Positions 11,801-23,829 of a DNA stretch of 64,000 bases are shown piece after piece (position 1 is the first letter of the stretch; every line of letters starts with the position of its first letter). This stretch comes from Saxidomus purpurata (lineage: Eukaryota; Mollusca; Bivalvia; Venerida; Veneridae). A model generated the notes under the pieces. It saw only the letters and a program-made list of their open reading frames with translations. It searched no databases and was not told the DNA's origin. The translations under genes were made by a program, and so were the position numbers. The stretch spans positions 765,316 through 829,315 of the forward strand of contig JAFMSR010000015.1 in the NCBI GenBank assembly GCA_022818135.1, in the 5' to 3' direction.

Positions 11801-11947
11801 CACACTGAGAGTGATGTAAGTCTGCGAGTCTGCATGTAAGACACTGTGTGCCAGTCTGGGACAAGGGAGATCATCCTTACAGCCCTTTGTAAATAATTCT
11901 GCCTTGATTGTCTCCCTTGCATCATCTGTTTCAAGTTGCAGTCGTAT
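11801..11947 (-). CDS. Extracellular-type exon with paired cysteines
   Basis: On the minus strand a good branch-point-like CTAAC and a T-rich tract ending TTTCATTTCAG precede exactly 49 open codons, ending at GTACGA. The donor is moderate but has G at +5. The translation (IRLQLETDDARETIKAELFT..., then GCKDDLPCPRLAHSVL..., ending QTYITLSV) is charged, has a C-x5-C pair and reads like a secreted or extracellular domain. It runs phase 0 to phase 0, so it can be joined directly to the transmembrane exon at 7.6 kb. The F-x-x-x-C-x-x-D pattern reminded me of the integrin alpha calf region, but that is too weak to assign. Confidence 0.52.
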
Positions 11948-12780
11948 CTGAAATGAAATAAAAGATGTTAGGAGTTAATATTTCTCATCATTTTCATTTC
12001 ATTTTCGGTGCTTTTATGCCCACTGCAATAGGCGGGGCATGGTTAGCTGCTGTATCCATGGCAACATGACATCAAATAGTACTGTAGCAGATGAAGAACA
12101 ACCTTAATTACCAAAAGTGGAAAATTTCAGCCACCGTCTATAGCTTAATAAAGAAATCTTCATCTCTGAAAATCTTATACATAAGTGAATGTTTAGTGTG
12201 ATAAAAGTGATACAAAGGAAACAAGAAATATTTTGAACAAGCTAAAATATAACGTATTATGCAAATCTATATATTATAAAAGTAAAATATGAGATATTTT
12301 GATGAACTTTTCTCATAGATTATAAATTATAAAGTATGGATTCTGTTAACATGTTTTCACTGGACTGTCTGTGGGATGACCTCGTATCACAGCAAGCAGT
12401 CTAAACTTCAGACAATTATTATATCAATAAGCTCAGACCAATCTCACATATCAAGCTGTAAATCAAGCAGTAAATTTTCTAAACAAGGATTGCAGAATTA
12501 ATGCCATATTTTAGATTATTCTCCAATTTCCACAGCTTGTTCCAAACATCACAACCTAGTCAGACTGTATCACACTGTGCCAGGGAAACTATAGCAAAAT
12601 TACAAAATTATTCACGTATCGTTGTTCGTATTGATGTACTTGGCATGTGACAACTTTCACAATCCTCTCTGTCAAATTTCTCCTACATTACTATTTCATT
12701 GCGCCATCTACATTACTATGTAATTGTGCAATCTACATTACTATTATATTGTACCCCATACCAAGTATAACATTGTGATG
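11948..12780. other. Non-coding stretch
   Basis: No exon is supported. Around 12680-12760 there are three loose copies of CATCTACATTACTAT. Near 12010-12035 ATGCCCACTGCAATAGGCGG could form a small hairpin of the kind found in interspersed repeats. The rest is featureless and AT-rich. Confidence 0.5.
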
Positions 12781-13788
12781 GAGTATAGTAGGTTGTTATG
12801 GAGTATGTTAGCTTGTTATGGAGTACAGTAGATTGTTATCTAGTATGGCAGGTTGTTATGGAGTACTGTAGGTTGTTATGGAGTACAGTAGGTTGTTATG
12901 GACTATAATAGGTTGTTATGGAGTACAAAAGGTTGTTATGGAGTATGGCAGGTTGTTATGGAGTACAGTAGGTTGTTATGGAGTATGGCAGGTTGTTATG
13001 GAGTATGGTACCTTGTTATGGAGTACAGTAGGTTGTTATGGAGTATGGTAGGTTGTTATGGAGTATGGCAGGTTGTTATGGAGTACTGTAGGTTGTTATG
13101 GAGTACTGTAGGTTGTTATGGAGTATAGTAGCTTGTTATGGAGTATGGCAGGTTGTTATGGAGTATGGCAGGTTGTTATGGATTATGGTAGCTTGTTATG
13201 GAGTACGGTAGGTTGTTATGGAGTACTGTAGGTTGTCATGGCGTATAGTAGCTTGTTTTGAAGTACAGTAGGTTGTTATGGTGTATGGTAGGTTGTTATG
13301 AAGTATGGTAGGTTGTTATGGAGTACAGTAGGTTGTTATGGAGTATGGTAGGTTGTTATGGAGTATGGTAGCTTGTTATGGAGTATGGTAGGTTGTTATG
13401 GTGTATGGTAGGTTGTTATGGAGTATGGTAGGTTGTTATGGAGTATGGTAGGTTGTTATGAAGTACGGTAGGTTCTTATGGAGTATGGTAGGTTATTATG
13501 GAGTATGGTAGCTTGTTATGGTGTATGGTAGGTTATTATGGAGTATGGTAGGTTGTTATGAAGTAGGGTAGGTTGTTATGGAGTATGGTAGGTTGTTATG
13601 AAGTATGGTAGGTTGTTATGGAGTATGGTAGCTTGTTATGGAGTATGGTAGCTTATTATAGAGTATGGTAGTTTGTTATTGTGTATAGTAGCTTGTTATT
13701 GAGTATGGTAGCTTGTTATAGAGTATGGTAGCTTGTTATGCAGTATGGTAGCTTGTTATGCAGTATGGTAGCTTGTTATGGACTATGG
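12781..13788. repeat. 20-bp minisatellite, about 50 copies, no indels
   Basis: The unit GGAGTATGGTAGGTTGTTAT is repeated about 50 times. The 20-base register is kept exactly across about 1 kb: substitutions are common but I find no insertion or deletion. Three 20-mers fill each 60-base line without drift. The repeat encodes a 20-codon periodic frame (YGVWQVVMEYSRLLWS...), which I regard as spurious because the array extends past it into stop-containing units. Confidence 0.95.
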
Positions 13789-14441
13789 TTAAGGTTGTAG
13801 GATTTCCAGGCACAACATTAACATTTTGGAATAACTTTTTCCAACAGACTCTTATAAGACACTTTTTATTAAATTTGAAATGCTTCTACAACTGCAGACC
13901 TTTCTTTAACCCCTTAATTATAACACCACAAGTGCTTGTGAAGACATACATGTACATGCATGCCCCTAAAAGAGATCAAAATTAGTTTTATATGTATATA
14001 TGATACATTACATTCTGCATCCCCTATAAGCTCATGTGACATATTCCATTTCAGAGACGTTATAAAATATTAACCAATAGTTTTTCCAGACAAAGCAATT
14101 TGATTAATATACAGGGAAATATTACTTGCTAATCAGTCTCATGAAAATATGAAAATATTGCATGATGTATTCACCAAACACTGTCAATAATTTTTATCAG
14201 TGACATTTCGCATCTATCAAGTTAAGAAATATATTAATGTTACCATATATCAACCCAGGAACATTTCTTTATTATTAAATTATCAGATAATAAAATCAAG
14301 CAACAAGGTAATATTGTATGGCAATTAATATAGAACGGCCTTATCTGACTGGGAGAGCATTGAACAACAGGCGTATTTATTGGTGGTACAGTCTTGGCAA
14401 TCTATATTAAGTAAATAGAGGGAGGGAGCACTAGCAACTGA
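13789..14441. other. Non-coding stretch
   Basis: AT-rich sequence between the 20-bp satellite and a MITE. No exon, RNA gene or clear repeat is visible. Confidence 0.5.
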
Positions 14442-14630
14442 CTTAGTGTTTGCCCTACATTTAGTCTTTATTTACTACATTTTATGTGCGCAAACAGGTC
14501 TGTAGAGACTCGCTCTATCAAGATAGAGAAATACATAGAACTACCTGCTAGAAGTTTATGGCAAATAGACAGGGAACATTTTAAAATTTTAGATATTTTC
14601 ATTGGACAAAAGTGTAGGGCAAACACTAAG
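14442..14630. mobile_element. MITE with perfect 18-bp terminal inverted repeats
   Basis: CTTAGTGTTTGCCCTACA at 14442-14459 is the exact reverse complement of the sequence at 14613-14630. Partial complementarity continues a few bases inward. The 189-bp element contains TA dinucleotides symmetrically placed inside the termini, so the true target duplication could be TA. The open frame that crosses it has no independent support. No transposase is present. Confidence 0.8.
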
Positions 14631-14749
14631 GAAGTTTATCTTTCTTTCTATAGTAACAGTTTTACAATGTTCTGTACCCAGTTGTGGCTTGCTTTTCAAC
14701 CTTTAAGGTATGCAACCCATAATGGTCAATTTTTAAAAGGGCCCAAGAA

Positions 14750-16085
14750 TTGTTATTATACCCCCAAAACGAAGTTTAGGGGGGTATATAGGAGTCACCC
14801 GGTGGTTGGTCGGTCGGTCGGTCGGTTGGTCGGTCGGTCGGTCGGTCGGTCGGTCTGTTGCATTTTCCTTGTCCGGAGCATAACTTGAAAACTACTACTT
14901 GGAATTCAGTACAACTTCATACAATGGTCAAGCACATTGAGAGGAAGTGCAGTGCACAAGAACTATAACTCCATCTTCACTAATTACAGAGTTATTGCCC
15001 TTTGTTACTTTTCCTTGTCCGGGGCATAACTTGAAAACTACTAGTTGGAATTCAATACAACTTCATACAATGGTCAAGCACATTGAGAGGAAGTGCAGTG
15101 CACAAGAACCATAACTCCATCTTGACTAATTACAGAGTTATTGCCCTTTGTTACTTTTCCTTGTCCGGAGCATAACTTGAAAACTACTGGTTGGAATTCA
15201 ATACAACTTCATACAATGATCAAGCACACTCAGAGGAAGTGCAGTGTACAAGAACTATAACTCTATCTTGAGTATTTACTGAGTTATTGCCCTTTGTTAC
15301 TTTTACTTGTCCGGGGCATAACTTGAAAACTACAAGTTGGAATTCAATACAACTTCATACAATGGTCAAACACATTGAGAGGAAAGCAGTGCACAAGAAC
15401 TATAACTCCATCTTGACTAATTACAGAGTTATTGCCCTTTGTTACTTTTCCTTGTCCGGAGCATAACTTGAAAACTACTGGTTGGAATTCAATACAACTT
15501 CATACAATGATCAAGCACACTCAGAGGAAGTGCAGTGTACAATAACTATAACTCTATCTTCAGTATTTACTGAGTTATTGCCCTTTGTTACTTTTCCTTG
15601 TCCGAAGCATAACTTGAAAACTACTGGTTGGAATTCAGTACAACCTCATACAATGGTCAAGTACATTTAGAGGAAGTGCAGTGCACAGGAACCATAACTC
15701 CATCTTGACTCATTACAGAGTTATTACCCTTTGTTACTTTTCCTTGTCCGAGCATAACTTGAAAACTTCTGGTTGGAATTCAATACAACTTCATACAATA
15801 GTTAAGCACAGTGAGAGGGAGTGCAGTGCACAGGAACCATAACTCCATCTTGACTAATTACTGTGTTATTCCCCTTGTTACTTTTCCCTGTTTGGAGCAT
15901 TTTTCGAAAACTACAAGTTGGAATTCAATACAACTTCATACAATGGTCAAGCACAATGAGAGGAACTGCTAAGAACAATATCTCTTTTTAGTTTGTTTGC
16001 AAGGTATTATGTTACTACGAACTTCTTCAGTTTATAAAGCAATCCTTTTGGGGGTATTAATCACATTTAGTGATAGCTCTAGTTT
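14750..16085 (+). mobile_element. Non-autonomous element with eight 146-bp internal repeats
   Basis: It begins TATACCCCCAAAACGAAGTT and carries a (GGTC)n microsatellite at about 14805-14855. Eight tandem units follow, starting near 14869, 15015, 15161, 15307, 15452, 15598, 15744 and 15888, so the period is 144-146 bp. It ends GGGGGTATTAATCACATTTA. The first and last bases form a short imperfect inverted repeat (TATACCCCC against GGGGGTATTA). Units 3 and 5 share private variants, showing duplication of two-unit blocks. The architecture is one I associate with bivalve genomes; there is no coding capacity. Confidence 0.75.
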
Positions 16086-18687
16086 AATTTTACTAGTGCT
16101 ATTATGCTTTCAATGATTTAAAGTCTTTTCAAATTAAAAAAAAGAAATGTCAATTTAAAAGATATATGGAATTTTCCCATCTCAAAAATTCAGACTAACT
16201 GAATGGTATACCAGAAAGAACAAATTGTCTACATAGACCAAACTGCATGCTCAGTTACTGTTTACTGAAAGTGTTGACCTTTCTTTTGTATTAATATAAG
16301 TCCGTAATAATCTTGATTTTTTAATCAGAAGTACTTAAATGTTAATATATATGAAGAAATTACATAAATATGAAATTAGAATTTAGAAATATAAATCATG
16401 TCACAGATCACAGTTCATCATTATTGTATCAGTAAATTCACTATTCCTATCCGAGCAAATTCAAAGTGATCATGAAGATTTAACAAAAACGTTTTTTATT
16501 TAAAGCCTGATTGAAAAACCAGAAGTTTACACCATAATTATCTAGACTCAATATTCAGTATGATCATGATCTACACTCGGGACTAAATCTGTGACAGACA
16601 AAGGAACTTTTCAACTTTACACTGAAATTAATATATTATATAATATCGTGTGTACCACTTTCCCCTTTATATATCATAGTTTAAAATTAATATTATCAAC
16701 TTCCTAGTCAATCCTATTGTAGTAAATCATCTGTCACAAAAGATGAAACCTATAAAATAACCTGCCTAAATGTAGTTACATTCTACATAAACGTATATTT
16801 CAGAATACTTTGAAAAAGTATAAATCCTCAATTATTTCTAAACAAGCAAAATTACTAAAGATTATTGGGTATGAATTCAACAATACATCATATTTATCCC
16901 TAGACATTGCACGTCAAGTCTCGGTCTGAAGGTACTTTCAATCAGTAAAGTTTTCTTTCAGGCGGATTATAGAAAGAGTTCTTTTTGGTAAAGCATTGTT
17001 GTACTGTTATAGTACACTTAACAGGTTTAGAAACACAAAAGTGGCAAAATATTTATTTTAACAGTGTTATCGTTTTTCTAATTTATTCACATTTCATACG
17101 CAACAAAAACAATATAAAATTGAATTAATGTAAAACTGTCAATAATTCATCACAAAAAATGACTTAAATAGAAGTAAAAACAATAGGGTCATTCAAATAA
17201 AAATGTTCAACAGGGGAAATCTTGTGTGTATGTATTTATTTCAGTACCAAGGATAACACAATAAAGACCAAGCTCTTCTATTGCGTTTCTAATATTGGTT
17301 AAGTGTAGTAATGTTTTAGAATATCTATTAGACCCACTATCATTTGTAGCACTTATTTTACCAAAATAGATGTCTTATATAGGAAATACATCATACATTG
17401 GTTCAAGGACATTCCTAATTTTGCTTTTTGTTATAGATTATATCATAAATATAGCACTTTTTACCTTATAATAAATATAGTCTTTTTCTCACATTATCTC
17501 AAAAATAAGAAATGCCATCTGACTTAACCTTTTTCACATAAACACGAAAGAAAGACATACGTCAACATTGTTTTAAAGTAAATTTAAATCATCATATTTA
17601 TGAATAAACTAAATCAAAGTGATCATGAGGCATGTGTTAGGTCGTGCAGACACTTTGATAACCAGCAATGTTGTACATGAAAAGCAATGCATGAATATGC
17701 GCCACTTTTCGTCAAGTGTGTGGATACATAATTATACTGATACACGGCTTAACAGAATACTCAACAAATTCCCAGTCAAATGATAATCGTTACTTAATAA
17801 CATTATTTTCATTGAGTAGTTTCTTAAAGCAGATTCAAGTTTGTTGCAATCCTCGAGTATCAGACGAACACATTCCATAAACTGGCTTACGATTGGTTGA
17901 AGTATAGCAAGAGGGAGAATGCTTTATTGAAGTTGGAATGCACGCAATATTTCTTTTTTTCTCAGCTTAAGAACAGAAACTGTTCGTGCTGGCAATATTT
18001 AATTCTGCTGTTTGTTTTGTATTTTTTCACCATAAAAGCAAAACGTTTAATTTTCCCCTAGAGAATCACTGTAATTACAACAATGTTTTTATCCAAAAAA
18101 ATCAAAGGACCTTTTGATGTGGTATATGACTTTACCACTTCCACTTTAATTAATTAAATAATAATTCGTCTAATTAAGCCAAGTAACAACTGTCAGGAGA
18201 GGAAGCTATAAGCACAACAAAGAAGATAACTACTCGTGCTTTCCTCTGAAGCACCGCGTTCTGATAGCATGACACTCTATTGCACTGCATTCTGTTTAAC
18301 ACTTTAATGCTTTTAGTGCGATGCATAAATTTGATGTTACTGCTATCGAAGCATTGAAGACAACAACTCAATTTATGCAGATTCCGATCATTCCCTCATT
18401 CATATTCAATCTCGGCGGTTAATTTCTACTGACTGATAAATGCTATATCTAAAATTTGCAATGCTTTTGGGGACTTAAGATAAATTGAAATTATATAACT
18501 CAGCCGAATCAAATAAAAAAATCATCTTGTCTACTGTCAAATCAGGATGTTGTACAGACCGCTAGCTCAGATATGGAATAACAGCTCGTGAATGGCAGAC
18601 AATGGATATGTCGTTAATACAAACACATCAAGTCGGGCACGGAAACTTTTCGATGTACATTAGAAAAGCATGTTTTAATGGTCCAAA
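16086..18687. other. Long AT-rich non-coding stretch
   Basis: 2.6 kb with no supportable exon. It holds one copy of TGATCATGATCTACAC at 16561-16576. The open frame near 18174-18371 on the minus strand lacks splice support and has ordinary composition. Most simply intron or intergenic sequence. Confidence 0.5.
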
Positions 18688-19175
18688 AGGTGGGTATATT
18701 GTCTGGGCTTACTGAGGTGGATATATTGTCCAGGTTTATTGTCCCGGTTAGCTGAGGCGGATACACTGTCTGGGTTTACCACTACTGGTATCATGTGCAG
18801 GTTTACTGAGGCGTATATCTTGTCCGGGTTTGCCAAGGTGGGTATACTGTCTGGGCTTACCAAAGTCGATATATTATCCAGTTAACCAAGGCAGGTATAT
18901 TGTCTGGGTTACCAATGTGAGTATATTGTCCAGGTTTACTGCATTAGACAGGTATATATTGTCCAGGATTACCAAAGTCGGTATATTGTCTAGGTCTACC
19001 CAAGTCAGTATATTGTCTGGGTTTTACGAAGTTGGTATATTGTCTGGGTTTACCGAAGTTGGTATATTGTCTGGGTTTACCGAAGTTGGCATATTGTCTG
19101 GGTTTACCGAAGTTGGTATATTGTCTGGGTTACCAATGTCGGTATATTGTCCAGCTGTGAGTATATTGTCCTGGT
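18688..19175. repeat. Minisatellite with GGTATATTGTCTGGGTTTAC unit
   Basis: About 17 units of roughly 26-27 bp, with variable unit length and many substitutions. The cleanest block, around 19010-19130, has a regular CCGAAGTT spacer. Open frames on both strands here are repeat artefacts. Confidence 0.9.
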
Positions 19176-19249
19176 TTGAACATGTAACAGTCAGGCCACA
19201 TGTGAAAAAGTCTTTGTTGCTGCCTCCTGACCCTACCTTTTGAAGTTGG

Positions 19250-20154
19250 GTAGGTTACGAGGTAGGCAATTTATAATATTATTGGGGGGAAAAAAACAAC
19301 AGTACTTTACGTGATAGTTTCTTACAGAATACTTCTTATGTAAAAATAATACAAATCTGTATTATAGTATGATGAATAAAGGAATGATAATGAAACATTC
19401 AATTTAAACCATCATCTTCAATTGTCTCATCCTCAAATTTCCATGTCAACATGATAGAAAGACTTTGGAAAAATCTTTCAAAACATTTAAGAATTTTTTT
19501 TTTTAAATTGACCGGTGTGGCCCAATAAAACTATTTGGAGCTCAGCATTTGTTTGCGGGTCTGTCGGGAGACAGCAAACAAATCTAATTTTAATTTTGGC
19601 CACAGCACTTACAGCAGACATTTTCCTATTGACATATCTCGGCTAATCATGATCTGCACTGGTTCTAACAGTATAATCACCTGTTGTCACCATGGTAACT
19701 ATGTGTTAGCATTCTACTTTTGGAACACATCAGACAAAGGCCATTTTTCCCCGCTAGTACTACAAGTTTAGAAAACTGGCCCAAGACGTAAGTTCAACAA
19801 TCCCAGAAAACTGAAAATCAATTCCTCATAGTAATATTGGTTTTCACCATTGTCTGTTTAGTTTGTCTATTTTCTTGACGTTAAAATAGAAATTTCAAAA
19901 TTTGACAGGGAAATGAAATAAGCTTTTTGTTTCGTAAGATTCTCCGACCGTCTCCATTGAATATGATGCTATTGCATAAATATTCATGGACCCATGGACT
20001 GTCAAATTTGTTTGACTTGTGGTTATTTATATAAACTGAGCACAAACCAAACAAAAAAAGGCTGGTGCTTCTTTGTTTCTTAAAACTCCTCAAACTGTCT
20101 AAAGATCCTTTTATTTTTTTATTTTTCTTCATCTTCCGGCCCTGTTCCGCTAAC
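19250..20154. other. Mostly non-coding stretch with one long minus-strand open frame
   Basis: The minus strand is open from an ATG at 20162 down to 19881 (93 codons, MYRLAEQGRKMKKNKK...). A good acceptor-like TTTGTGCTCAG lies in its middle, at about 20033. It overlaps the donor of the 20155-20241 candidate exon, so at most one of the two readings is right. Length alone is close to chance. A copy of the TAATCATGATCTGCAC motif lies at 19644-19659. Confidence 0.3.
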
Positions 20155-20241
20155 CTGTACATTGCATTTACATTTTGGGTAGTTAAATTTATCTAGCTGT
20201 TTCATTTTAACTGCTAACTTAATTTTGATTTCAAATACTCC
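20155..20241 (-). CDS. Candidate phase-0 exon, extracellular-like
   Basis: On the minus strand an acceptor ending CAGATTTGCAG precedes 29 open codons (GVFEIKIKLAVKMKQLDKFN then YPKCKCNVQ), with a GTTAGC donor immediately after CAG. Both ends are in phase 0, so it could sit between the 26.0 and 11.9 kb exons. The CKC pair and charge pattern are compatible with an extracellular segment. An overlapping 93-codon ORF in another frame competes with this call. Confidence 0.28.
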
Positions 20242-20539
20242 CTGCAAATCTGGTCAATTAAATTATGACAGTTGAGAAGTTTATTGATTGAAATAAGCAA
20301 GTAACATGCATTTGCTCTGCACAGCTTTACCATCATACTCCAACAGAAAGTTTATTGCAGTTGCCAAACAAACCAGTACATACATACTTCCACAGGTCTG
20401 GAGCAGGGACAAACAACTCTGTTATATATTTTTTGTTGTCTTTTCTTGATTGAAAAGTATTTCAATATTTTACACGCCAGCAGTTAACCTAGCAACCATA
20501 GTTCCTTGGAAGGATCAATTCTATGCTGCAATGCCCTTA

Positions 20540-20685
20540 TCCTCAATGAGATACTGCCAACTTTCTGATATTAAAGAGACATAATATATTAATGAGAAGC
20601 AGTGCTCGAACCAATGACCCTCAATAAGTATTTACAAATGACAGATTTTAAGTCAGCGACTCTAACCACTTGACCAAGGAGGCAA
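20540..20685 (-). mobile_element. tRNA-derived SINE, family A
   Basis: Read on the minus strand it begins with CCTTGGTCAAGTGGTTAGAG (A-box region) and has a B-box-like GGTTCGAGCAC. It continues with a body including AGAAAGTTGGCAGTATCTC. The same body occurs at 22955-23166, and a related copy with target-site duplications lies at 30484-30719. Confidence 0.65.
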
Positions 20686-20737
20686 GGAGGAAGTCATTCT
20701 GTTGCCCTGTGAATGGAGGATTAAGTTTGTAACTTAT

Positions 20738-21010
20738 AATCAGCCTCAGTGGTCTGGAGATTAAGGACTTCACGTAGTCACCAAAAGAACCCAGGTAAGA
20801 TCCCTGGTCCGTCCATATGTGGTGTGCAAGACACCTAAGGGCGTCACATGTCTCAGTCCACTCAGCTGTGATAGGGTACCAGCAACATCTCAGTGCACTC
20901 AGCTGTGACTGGGTACCAGTAATTCAAGTTGCAAGCACTTTCTCTCGTAAGTTATTATCTATTGATGAAGGGTGGTGTCTCGGAAGTTATAAAATATAAC
21001 TAAGGAGATG
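20738..21010 (+). mobile_element. SINE-like element, degenerate tRNA head
   Basis: CAGTGGTCTGGAGATTAAGG and GGTAAGATCCC resemble decayed A and B boxes. The body contains a short internal duplication (CACTCAGCTGTGA repeated 39 bp apart) and ends near a poly-A-rich stretch at 21015. No target-site duplication was found by eye. Confidence 0.45.
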
Positions 21011-22954
21011 GAGCCATTAAAAAAAATTAATATAAACTAAAACATCTTGCAAACCTTCAATTTTACATGCATCTAGATACCTGGAATTCATTGTAATTGT
21101 CTACGGAAAAAAGTTATAAAACACCCCGACATATTAATGATGCATAAATGATTTTTTCTCCTCTCTAAACTCATCAAGAATTTATGTAAAATCCGATAAA
21201 TTTCATGATTATGCATTAATAATTTTTACACTCTTACCTCAAATTGAATATTAGTCAACACACATTTTGAATCAATAAGATTAATAGGTTATGCAAAAAA
21301 ATAAAATGTTTGTGTTGCAGGTCTCTTTGCAAAAAATAGAGGTCAGAAGGGCAGCTGTTTTTTTTAAATATCTATTTTGCGCTTTTTTACTCAAAAACAC
21401 TTGAAAATTGTTTTTTTTAATCATTTTTTTTTAGAAATATTTGAGGCCAGCAGTATAAAGTTAAGGTTTGTCGAAAGACAAGAAACGCATGATTCTGTAA
21501 CAGCTTTTGGGTGTGTCTTGTCTATTTTCATTGAAAATTTTGTTATCTGTACATAGACTCTTTAATTTTTCATGAACAGAAACATCATGTACTTGACTTG
21601 CCCTTCATAATACATCATTCACGTGTGAAGGCAACTTTAAAATATTGAACAGTTCCTATATTTTTATACCTTTTTCACGTGTGTCAGTTTGTATGCATGT
21701 AACGTGTACACCTGTGCATTGACATCGGATCAAGGTACTTTCTCACAAGACCATTATGGCGACACTCATCAGCAAAGGTCTAAAGTTCTTACATTAGACA
21801 TGCACAAATGCAGCCAAAACAAATCCTGGGCTCCGTCAAGCACAGTCAGCAAGCATCTCTAATATAGCTTCCATCCACATGTGCCCTGCATGTCCCATCT
21901 AGGGACGCTTCCAAAACTGTCAATAGCGTAACAGAAATCAAGGTCTTCATTAAATCATTGATGGATGCACCCATCACATCTGTGCGAACATGTGGGTCAG
22001 ACAGTATGGGCATGCATATATATATGCAAGTGTTATGGATTTGCTGATTCCGGACTATAGCACTCTAAGGTCCATTAAGTCAGTTCAAATCATCTAAAAC
22101 GTTCGGAAGCAAATTCGGATTATATTTTTTTTTGGATTTTGAGATTTTCTTACTGTCTTACTATTAAAAGCCATTGCACTCTCAGTTTGGTTATATGTTA
22201 GAGAAAGCTAAGTGTTTAACTGCATAATTATGTTTATTTGCATGCACTCTTCATTGAGTGGTTACAGCCGTCCAGGGTTACTCATTTCCTTAAACTTTTA
22301 CGGCGAACTACAATTTAAAAATTACACGCAATGTTCATACAATGTATGCTAAACATTGCTACTTAAGAAAATATAGCCAATTTTATGATACCTACAAATC
22401 TCGTGAAGCCGAAAATTACTTGCATTGTAAAAGAAAAATATCTTATAAAATCTTGAAAACGCTTCATTTAACGTTCTTGTCAACATTAAAACACAGTAGG
22501 TGTCTACACCTTGTAGAAGTTTGTTTCATTTATTATAGTACGTTGGTGAACCATGCGTTTTTTTCTCAAAAGCGTCTTTTCATGCTGTGTTATTCAGGGT
22601 TACATTACGTTTAACAATATGTTTATGGGTAGCAGTTATCTATTTAAGTGTTAAATAATTTTTCACTTGTGAGTTTCTGACCGAAATTGGGGTGAAAATG
22701 ATAAGACATACAAAAAGGTGCAGGGTCAAATGTGTTTATCTGTAATACAAGAAACGTTATGTAAATATAATGCAAGTAGGGGCAAGTTACCGTTGCCTTA
22801 ATATTAAATATACATCTACATTAATCTGATTTCAAACAGAAAATTTAAATTTGTATTGACATAAGAGTTTTGATATATTTACATAATCATGATTTCAATG
22901 TAGAATATTCAACTAAATTTAACTCGGCCAGAAAATCGAAGAGAAGACCTTCAG
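21011..22954. other. AT-rich non-coding stretch
   Basis: No exon is supported. Runs of T (for example 21355-21435) and ordinary AT-rich sequence. The 90-codon open frame at 22342-22614 has no splice context and unremarkable composition. Confidence 0.5.
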
Positions 22955-23166
22955 TCATATTTCAACTGTCCTACACACAGGCAGTTTTCTTAACCATTGT
23001 TCTTGGGAAGAGCCAAACCCTTTCCTCCTTACACATAACAATCTGCCAACTTTCTCATATAGACACATTGGTCCGTAGCAGGACTCGAACCCATCACTCT
23101 CAATCAATGAGAGACTAATGATTTTTCAAGTCAGCTTAACTATCTCTAACCACTCCAACAGAGGTG
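22955..23166 (-). mobile_element. tRNA-derived SINE, family A, nearly full copy
   Basis: On the minus strand it reads TGTTGGAGTGGTTAGAGATA, then an intact B-box GGTTCGAGTCC, then the family body (AGAAAGTTGGCAGATTGTTA, GGCTCTTCCCAAGAACAATG, GGTTAAGAAAACTGCC). It matches the 30.5 kb copy in the last part and the 20.6 kb copy in the middle, which defines the family within this window. Confidence 0.72.
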
Positions 23167-23419
23167 TCTTACTTAACATCAGTGAAACTTACATTTTTCC
23201 GCAATGATTTATTTTAAACAGTGATAACCAGGTATGACATGATACAGCAGTTTCAGATCATGTAACCAATTTCTAGTGTATTAAGTTACTCTTTAATACC
23301 TTTTAAAAGGACACAAGGATGATAAACTTTCATCAAATTTTTCTAGTTTTACCACATGAAATAATTTCTTTTAACAAAACACTGAATGTTATATATCAGT
23401 CATATTTTCCCTGTTTTAG

Positions 23420-23488
23420 GGAACAGATACATTACCCACCAGATCTGGATTTTTTGAATTTGAAAAAAAAAAAATTCTAGATCTAATG
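23420..23488 (+). CDS. Candidate phase-0 internal exon
   Basis: A very strong acceptor (TATTTTCCCTGTTTTAG) and a good donor (ATG then GTAAGC) enclose 23 codons open in one frame only: GTDTLPTRSGFFEFEKKKIL then DLM. It is phase 0 at both ends. Charged and polar residues are better represented than in chance AT-rich frames, although the KKK run comes from a poly-A tract. No connected plus-strand exon is clear nearby. Confidence 0.32.
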
Positions 23489-23829
23489 GTAAGCAAAAAA
23501 AGTTGCAAAATGATACAAATTTTTCCTTTTTTATATTCTTTGTTTGCTAAAGCCAGTTAATGAAACTCAAAATGCATCAAACTGAAATAATTTAAATCTT
23601 TAATTTTCCCCGTTTTATTTTCATGCTTTTCACAACTTCTGCTATGCTTTGACCAGAAACAACATCTTATTTTATTGTTCCAAGTTTGACATCAAAATTA
23701 ATGACAAAGAAACGAAAATGACTGCTTTATTTTCACAAATAATGCTAGTGATTGGGTTAATTTTTAGAAAATGGCCAGTCATACATATGCTTTCTAAGTA
23801 TCTTCCTTTAGAAGGCCAATACAGAGATG

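Noticed and set aside
11801..11947. Integrin alpha calf-domain assignment of the cysteine exon
   Set aside because: Cysteine spacing and neighbouring residues fit only loosely, the cytoplasmic GFFKR motif is absent from the transmembrane exon, and four or more expected exons between them were not found.
12898..13128. 76-codon frame with a YGVWQVVMEYSRLLWS-like periodic peptide
   Set aside because: It is a translation of the 20-bp satellite; units outside it carry stops and nothing marks a start or splice site.
18830..19243. 137-codon frame rich in ILSGFTEVG repeats
   Set aside because: Produced by the 26-27 bp minisatellite; other frames and the opposite strand are also open over the repeat.
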